Of a DNA stretch of 64,000 nt, positions 60,118 through 64,000 are shown one piece after another. The notes beneath the pieces are model-generated. The model did no database searches, was not told the origin of the DNA, and saw nothing but the letters and a program-made list of their open reading frames with translations. Source of the stretch: Paraburkholderia sp. PREW-6R (GTDB lineage: Bacteria > Pseudomonadota > Gammaproteobacteria > Burkholderiales > Burkholderiaceae). Numbering within the stretch: the stretch's first letter is position 1; each line of letters begins with the position of its first letter. The stretch is taken from contig NZ_CP155073.1 in the NCBI RefSeq assembly GCF_039621805.1, forward strand, positions 1,922,001 to 1,986,000, given 5' to 3'. Position numbers and translations under genes: made by a program.

Positions 60118-62058
60118 TCAGCGCGACGCCGCTTGCGGCTGCGCGAACCACCACGTCGACGTGATCCAGCCCTCGGCCGAATAGTACAGGGGCAAGGTTG
60201 TCGGCCACGCGAGGCCGCGCCTGAACGCCACGCGATGCGTCGCGCTGTACCAGTGCGGCACGACATAGTAGCCATGCATCAGCACGCGGTCGAGCGCGTG
60301 CGTGGCGTCGACCAGTTGCTCACGCGTTTGCGCGTGCACGAGCGCGTTGAGGATCGCGTCGACGGCCGGCGACTTCAGGCCGATCATGTTGTCCGAACCA
60401 TTGGTATCGGCGGCCTTGCTGCCAAAGCGCTCGATCTGTTCCGATCCCGGCACCTGCACGTCCGGCATGCGGATCGTCGTGGTGTCGAAGTCGAACGCAT
60501 CGAGGCGTTTCTGATACACCGCGAAGTCAGAGACGCGAAACGTCGCCGTAATGCCGAGCTTCTGCAGATTGCGGATATAGGTGGCGACAATCGGCTCCAT
60601 CTGCGCGGACGAGCCCGAGTCGTCGAGAATCTCGAACTGGAACGGCTCGCCTTTGGCGTTACGCAGCGCACCGTCGCGATACGTCCAGCCAGCTTGCTGC
60701 AACAGCGCGCGTGCCTGCAACAGATTGGCGCGCAGCGAGCCGGGCGGGTCGGTGTCGGGCTGAGTCGGCGGCGGCCCGAACACGGCGGGGTCGAGCTGCG
60801 CGCGCCATGGTTCGAGCAGCGCCAGTTCGCCCGGCGACGGCAAGCCCTTCGCCTGCCAATCGGTGTTGGCGAAGAAACTGTCGATACGCGCGTACTGGTT
60901 GAAAAACAGCTGGCGATCGAGCCACTGGAAGTCGAGCGCGAGGTCGAGCGCATGACGCACGCGCACGTCCTGAAAGAGCGGCCGCCGCGTGTTCAGCATG
61001 AAGCCCTGCATGCCCGTGCCGTTATGCTGTGCAAACTCATGCTTGATCAGCTCGCCGCTGTCGAACTTCTTGCCGACGTCGCGCCGCACCCAGTTACGCG
61101 CGACATATTCGACGAGCGCGTCGTACTCGCCTGCCTTGAACGCTTCGAGGCGCGCCGTGCTATCCGAGTAAAGCTTGTAGACGATGCGATCGAAGTTGTT
61201 GGTCCCTACGCGCACCGGCAATGCCGCGCCCCAGTAATTCGGGTCACGTTTGAAGGTGATCGTGCGGCCATTATCGAACTGTTCGATCAGATACGGACCG
61301 CTCGCAATGGGCTTCTCGAACGCGAGCTGGTCGAATGGAATGCGGCTGCCGTCGGGCTTCACGCCCCACTTCTGCGAGAACACCGGCATGCTGCCCGCGA
61401 GCAATGGCAACTCACGGTTGCGCTGACGGAACTCGAAACGGATCGTGTGCGGATCGACGACGACCGCCCGCGTGATCTCACCGAAAATCGACGCGAATTG
61501 CGGCGCGGCCTGCGGGCTTTTCAGGGTGTCGAGCGAGAACTTGACGTCGTCCGCGGTGACGGCGTCGCCGTTTGAAAAGCGCGCGCGCGGGTTGATGTGG
61601 AACGTGGTGGACAGGCCGTCGGGGGCAATGCTGATGTCGTCGGCGAGCAGCCCGTAGGCGGACGCGACTTCGTCGCTGCTGCCCGTGGTGAGACTTTCGA
61701 ACATCAGGTCCACGCCGGGCGCTGTATTGCCGCGCAGCGTGAACGGATTGAACTTGTCGAAACTCGTGAGGCGGCTCGGATTCGCCAGCACCAGCGTGCC
61801 GCCCTTCGGCGCGTCAGGATTCACGTAGTCGAAGTGTTTGAAATCGGCGGGATACTTCGGCTCGCCGTACTGGGCGATCGCATAGACGGCATACGCCGAC
61901 TGCGTTGCGAACAGGGCTGCCACGACCAGCAGGCCGCGAGTCGCCACGCCGCACCCTACGCGGGATAAAGCACCGATCGGGCGGATCTGCGAGAGCCTGT
62001 GAATCACACGGCGCCGTAATGCTCGAAGCGCTGGAACCCGTCGCGAACCAGTTGTCAT
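60118..62058 (-). CDS. yejA: Periplasmic peptide-binding protein YejA
   Basis: Solute-binding protein of an oligopeptide transporter, 646 residues. The N-terminus is long and basic before a hydrophobic signal segment (GLLVVAALFATQSAYA). The family 5 SBP domain includes YPADFKHFDYVNPDAPKGGTL and SGPYLIEQFDNGRTITFKRD. In enteric bacteria yejABEF imports peptides including microcin C-like antibiotics; substrate range here is unknown. It heads the yejA-B-E-F run. Confidence 0.94.
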   Translation of the reverse strand: MTTGSRRVPALRALRRRVIHRLSQIRPIGALSRVGCGVATRGLLVVAALFATQSAYAVYAIAQYGEPKYPADFKHFDYVNPDAPKGGTLVLANPSRLTSFDKFNPFTLRGNTAPGVDLMFESLTTGSSDEVASAYGLLADDISIAPDGLSTTFHINPRARFSNGDAVTADDVKFSLDTLKSPQAAPQFASIFGEITRAVVVDPHTIRFEFRQRNRELPLLAGSMPVFSQKWGVKPDGSRIPFDQLAFEKPIASGPYLIEQFDNGRTITFKRDPNYWGAALPVRVGTNNFDRIVYKLYSDSTARLEAFKAGEYDALVEYVARNWVRRDVGKKFDSGELIKHEFAQHNGTGMQGFMLNTRRPLFQDVRVRHALDLALDFQWLDRQLFFNQYARIDSFFANTDWQAKGLPSPGELALLEPWRAQLDPAVFGPPPTQPDTDPPGSLRANLLQARALLQQAGWTYRDGALRNAKGEPFQFEILDDSGSSAQMEPIVATYIRNLQKLGITATFRVSDFAVYQKRLDAFDFDTTTIRMPDVQVPGSEQIERFGSKAADTNGSDNMIGLKSPAVDAILNALVHAQTREQLVDATHALDRVLMHGYYVVPHWYSATHRVAFRRGLAWPTTLPLYYSAEGWITSTWWFAQPQAASR

Positions 62059-62152
62059 AAGGGCTTTTGAGGAGCTTTTTGGATAGGTGAGCAGAAGCGC
62101 GATGAAAGAATTCTACCTAATAAAGCCCGGCATACCGGAGAAGACAGATGCT

Positions 62153-62184
62153 GCGTTTGACGTCTACTGCGTTTGACGTCTACT
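62153..62184. repeat. Two 16-bp direct repeats
   Basis: GCGTTTGACGTCTACT twice in tandem, followed by the first five bases of a third. They lie in the spacer upstream of yejA. Confidence 0.85.
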
Positions 62185-62281
62185 GCGTTCGGCGCAAGCG
62201 CGCGCGGCGCTGACGCTTGCGTACCGGGTCGCGCGCAGGTGTCGTGTGTGCGCTGCATGCAAGAACGCTTCGCCGACCGAC

Positions 62282-62308
62282 AAAAAAAAACCGCCCTGCC
62301 GGGCGGTT
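62282..62308 (-). terminator. Terminator of the Pro-rich secreted protein gene
   Basis: AACCGCCC/GGGCGGTT with a 4-base loop and a nine-base A-run on the plus strand (T-run on the minus strand). Confidence 0.9.
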
Positions 62309-62330
62309 CTCTTTCAATCCATGAGACGGC

Positions 62331-62675
62331 TCAATGCCAGCCGCGATGGTTGTCGTAATGATCACGGCCGTAGTCATAACGGCCCGGAGGATGGTGACGA
62401 TACCAGTCATCACGTGCCCAATAGCGGCGGCCGTCCCAGTAGCGGTCGCCATGCCAGCCGATCACGATGGCGGGGCCTGCGTACACCGGCGCCGGTTGAT
62501 ACACGACGGGCGGCGGCGGAGGCGGCGGCGGTGCATACACGGGAGCCGGCGCAACGTAGACCGGTGCGGGAATGCCGATGTTGACACCGACATTCAGGCC
62601 ACCAGCCATTGCGGCACCCGACACGCCCAACGTGAGAACCCCGATCAGAAGTGGAACAAGACGAGTGGATTTCAT
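62331..62675 (-). CDS. Small secreted Pro/Tyr-rich protein
   Basis: Function unknown. The 114-residue product has a clear Sec signal peptide (STRLVPLLIGVLTLG...AMA), then a segment of Pro/Ala/Val repeats (APVYVAPAPVYAPPP), and a C-terminal part rich in Tyr, Trp, Arg, His and Asp (WHGDRYWDGRRYWARDDWY). AAGGGTG precedes the ATG. Similar small Pro- and Tyr/Trp-rich exported proteins are common in Burkholderia; an envelope role is inferred. Confidence 0.82.
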   Translation of the reverse strand: MKSTRLVPLLIGVLTLGVSGAAMAGGLNVGVNIGIPAPVYVAPAPVYAPPPPPPPPVVYQPAPVYAGPAIVIGWHGDRYWDGRRYWARDDWYRHHPPGRYDYGRDHYDNHRGWH

Positions 62676-63025
62676 GGATCACCCTTTTACGAATGTGTTG
62701 TTGGCCGAAATATAACGCAAGGCAACGCAGCGCGTATTTCAAGTTTGTAATAACTGATGCATAACATCGCGTACCGGGCCGTATGGTAACTTCTGGTTAC
62801 ATTGGACATGCATTGGTGAAATAGCGGTTGCATTGGCGTGGTTCGGCGACCACTTTTGCATAGCCATGCGTTTATTACCCCGCATGACGCCGTTAAATAG
62901 GATCACGAAGCAATCGACTTCAAAAAGCCACGTGTGCCTTAATCGTTGAAAGGTTAAACGCTTCTGCGTCGGTCGCCAAAGAAAACATTCGCTCTGGAAC
63001 TCCCTCGCTAGCGCAGGCGCAAAAA
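62676..63025. other. Intergenic region upstream of the secreted-protein gene
   Basis: About 350 bases without a gene. It contains GTAAC-TTCTG-GTTAC (62786-62800) as a short inverted repeat, and a TATATT near 62712 as a weak -10 for the minus-strand gene. Nothing else is apparent. Confidence 0.45.
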
Positions 63026-63060
63026 CAAAAACCCCAAGAGACCGAGATCTCTTGGGGTTT
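63026..63060 (-). terminator. Terminator downstream of tRNA-Ser
   Basis: AAACCCCAAGAGA/TCTCTTGGGGTTT hairpin, with T-rich sequence after it on the minus strand. Confidence 0.92.
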
Positions 63061-63073
63061 CAGCCGCCACTGC

Positions 63074-63168
63074 TGGCGGAGACGGAGGGATTCGAACCCT
63101 CGATCCAGGTTTTGGCCCAGATGCTCCCTTAGCAGGGGAGTGCCTTCGACCTCTCGGCCACGTCTCCC
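63074..63168 (-). tRNA. tRNA-Ser (GCT)
   Basis: 95-nt type II tRNA with a long variable arm and encoded CCA. Acceptor GGGAGAC/GTCTCC-type arms; anticodon GCT in loop CTGCTAA. A matching promoter lies upstream. Confidence 0.96.
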
Positions 63169-63209
63169 AAACTTTCGGCCGCGCAGGGAGTCAGCGCGAC
63201 GAAGCCAAG

Positions 63210-63238
63210 ATAATAGCGGCACACACGGCGAAGGTCAA
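63210..63238 (-). promoter_or_regulatory. Predicted sigma-70 promoter of tRNA-Ser
   Basis: On the minus strand TTGACC (63233-63238), 17 bases, then TATTAT (63210-63215), both near consensus. Confidence 0.8.
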
Positions 63239-63367
63239 TGTCTGACGAACAGTTTTTGTGCCAGTTTTGTCACCGTCGACGCATTTTGTTCACATTGCCC
63301 CGGGAGCGCCTACCATCGCGAAACAAAAACAAGAAGCGCTGCCGGGCGCCCCGCTTTTTGAATCCGA

Positions 63368-64000
63368 TTACGCCTGATCCAGTTCGAAGGCCTTATGCAG
63401 CGCGCGCACGGCGAGCTCCATGTACTTCTCGTCGATCAGCACCGAAATCTTGATTTCGGACGTGGAGATCATCTGGATGTTGATGCCCTCTTCCGACAGC
63501 GTGCGGAACATCGTGCTCGCAATACCCACGTGCGAACGCATGCCGACGCCGACCACCGACACCTTCGACACCTTCGGGTCGCCTAGCACCTGCTCCGCTT
63601 GCACATGCCCCTTCACCTGGTTCGTGAGGATTTCCATCGCACGTTGGTAGTCGCCGCGACCCACGGTGAACGTGAACGCCGTTTTCCCTTCGACGCTCTG
63701 GTTCTGGATGATCATGTCGACGTCGATATTCGCGTCCGCCACCGGGCCGAGAATCTGGTACGCGATGCCCGGCTTGTCGGGCACACCCATCACGGCGATA
63801 CGAGCTTCGTCGCGCTGAAACGCGATGCCCGAGATGACTGCTTTTTCCATGGTCTCGTCTTCTTCAAAAGTAATCAGGGTGCCCGACTTCATTTCAGCGT
63901 CGAGTGGAATGAGCGGGTCGGTCAGGCTCGACAACACGCGTGTCTTCACCTGATATTTGCCGGCGAATTCCACCGAGCGGATCTGCAGCACCTTGGAACC
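63368..64000 (-). CDS. lysC: Aspartate kinase, C-terminal part (5' end outside window)
   Basis: First enzyme of the aspartate family pathway (lysine, threonine, methionine, DAP). About 210 residues are visible: the end of the kinase domain and two ACT domains that bind lysine (AVMGVPDKPGIAYQILGPVAD; VSVVGVGMRSHVGIASTMF). These give feedback inhibition. The upstream part continues past base 64000; the apparent GTG at 63991 is an internal codon, not a start. dapC, dapD and dapE in this window are downstream steps. Confidence 0.95.
   Translation of the reverse strand, partial: GSKVLQIRSVEFAGKYQVKTRVLSSLTDPLIPLDAEMKSGTLITFEEDETMEKAVISGIAFQRDEARIAVMGVPDKPGIAYQILGPVADANIDVDMIIQNQSVEGKTAFTFTVGRGDYQRAMEILTNQVKGHVQAEQVLGDPKVSKVSVVGVGMRSHVGIASTMFRTLSEEGINIQMISTSEIKISVLIDEKYMELAVRALHKAFELDQA

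Overview
The window is a high-GC chromosomal segment from a beta-proteobacterium, most likely Burkholderia or Paraburkholderia. This rests on gene content and order: rpsB-tsf-pyrH-frr-uppS-cdsA beside map-glnD, smc-zipA-ligA-def, dapC-dapD-dapE-prmB, and single divergent aceA and aceB loci. Codon use is strongly GC3-biased in every gene called. Nothing looks like a prophage, insertion sequence, integrase, plasmid or CRISPR locus. It reads as core housekeeping chromosome with some lineage-specific low-complexity inserts and regulatory DNA.

Layout. 1-5105 (minus): translation and envelope operon rpsB, tsf, pyrH, frr, uppS, cdsA (cut by the window edge). 5606-11195 (plus): map, glnD, and an RluF-like pseudouridine synthase with a very long repetitive N-terminus. 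11314-20314 (minus): def, ligA, zipA, smc and a DMT permease. 21004-27214 (plus): the lysine/diaminopimelate set dapC, dapD, an ArsC/Spx-like gene and dapE, then prmB and a cardiolipin synthase. 27245-36607 (mixed): glutathione peroxidase, a YheS-type ABC-F ATPase, a CoA-transferase, a small orphan ORF, radA, alr, lplT and thiD. 36679-40244 (minus): tsaB-rimI-udg-DUF1853, joined by overlapping stops and starts. 40432-48793: acyl-CoA-binding protein, a DEAD-box helicase, and the glyoxylate-shunt genes aceA and aceB separated by uspA, a LysR regulator and a haloacid dehalogenase. 49015-51499: gamma-glutamylcyclotransferase-like, rraA, an AraC regulator and a GNAT enzyme. 51612-53995 (minus): five tRNA genes (Ala, two Glu, two Asp) downstream of gltX. 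54428-62675: a patatin-like lipoprotein, an NlpC/P60 hydrolase, the yejABEF-type peptide ABC transporter and a small Pro-rich secreted protein. 63074-64000 (minus): tRNA-Ser and the 3' part of lysC.

Functional links: lysC supplies aspartyl phosphate to the pathway in which dapC, dapD and dapE act. alr supplies D-alanine, uppS and lplT serve lipid carrier and phospholipid turnover, and cdsA and cls serve phospholipid synthesis. Together these form a strong cell-envelope theme. aceA and aceB complete the glyoxylate bypass, and each has a conspicuous palindrome upstream or near its likely operon start.

I did not find a convincing wholly new multi-gene system. The items most worth checking are: the 42-bp coding repeat array in the RluF-like gene; the 9-bp (Thr-Gln-Ala) repeat in the uracil-DNA glycosylase and its partner DUF1853 gene with nuclease-like residues; the 13-bp tandem array in the probable dapC leader; the duplicated tRNA-Glu/tRNA-Asp/terminator module with a compensatory acceptor-stem change; and the AT-rich and palindromic elements upstream of aceA.
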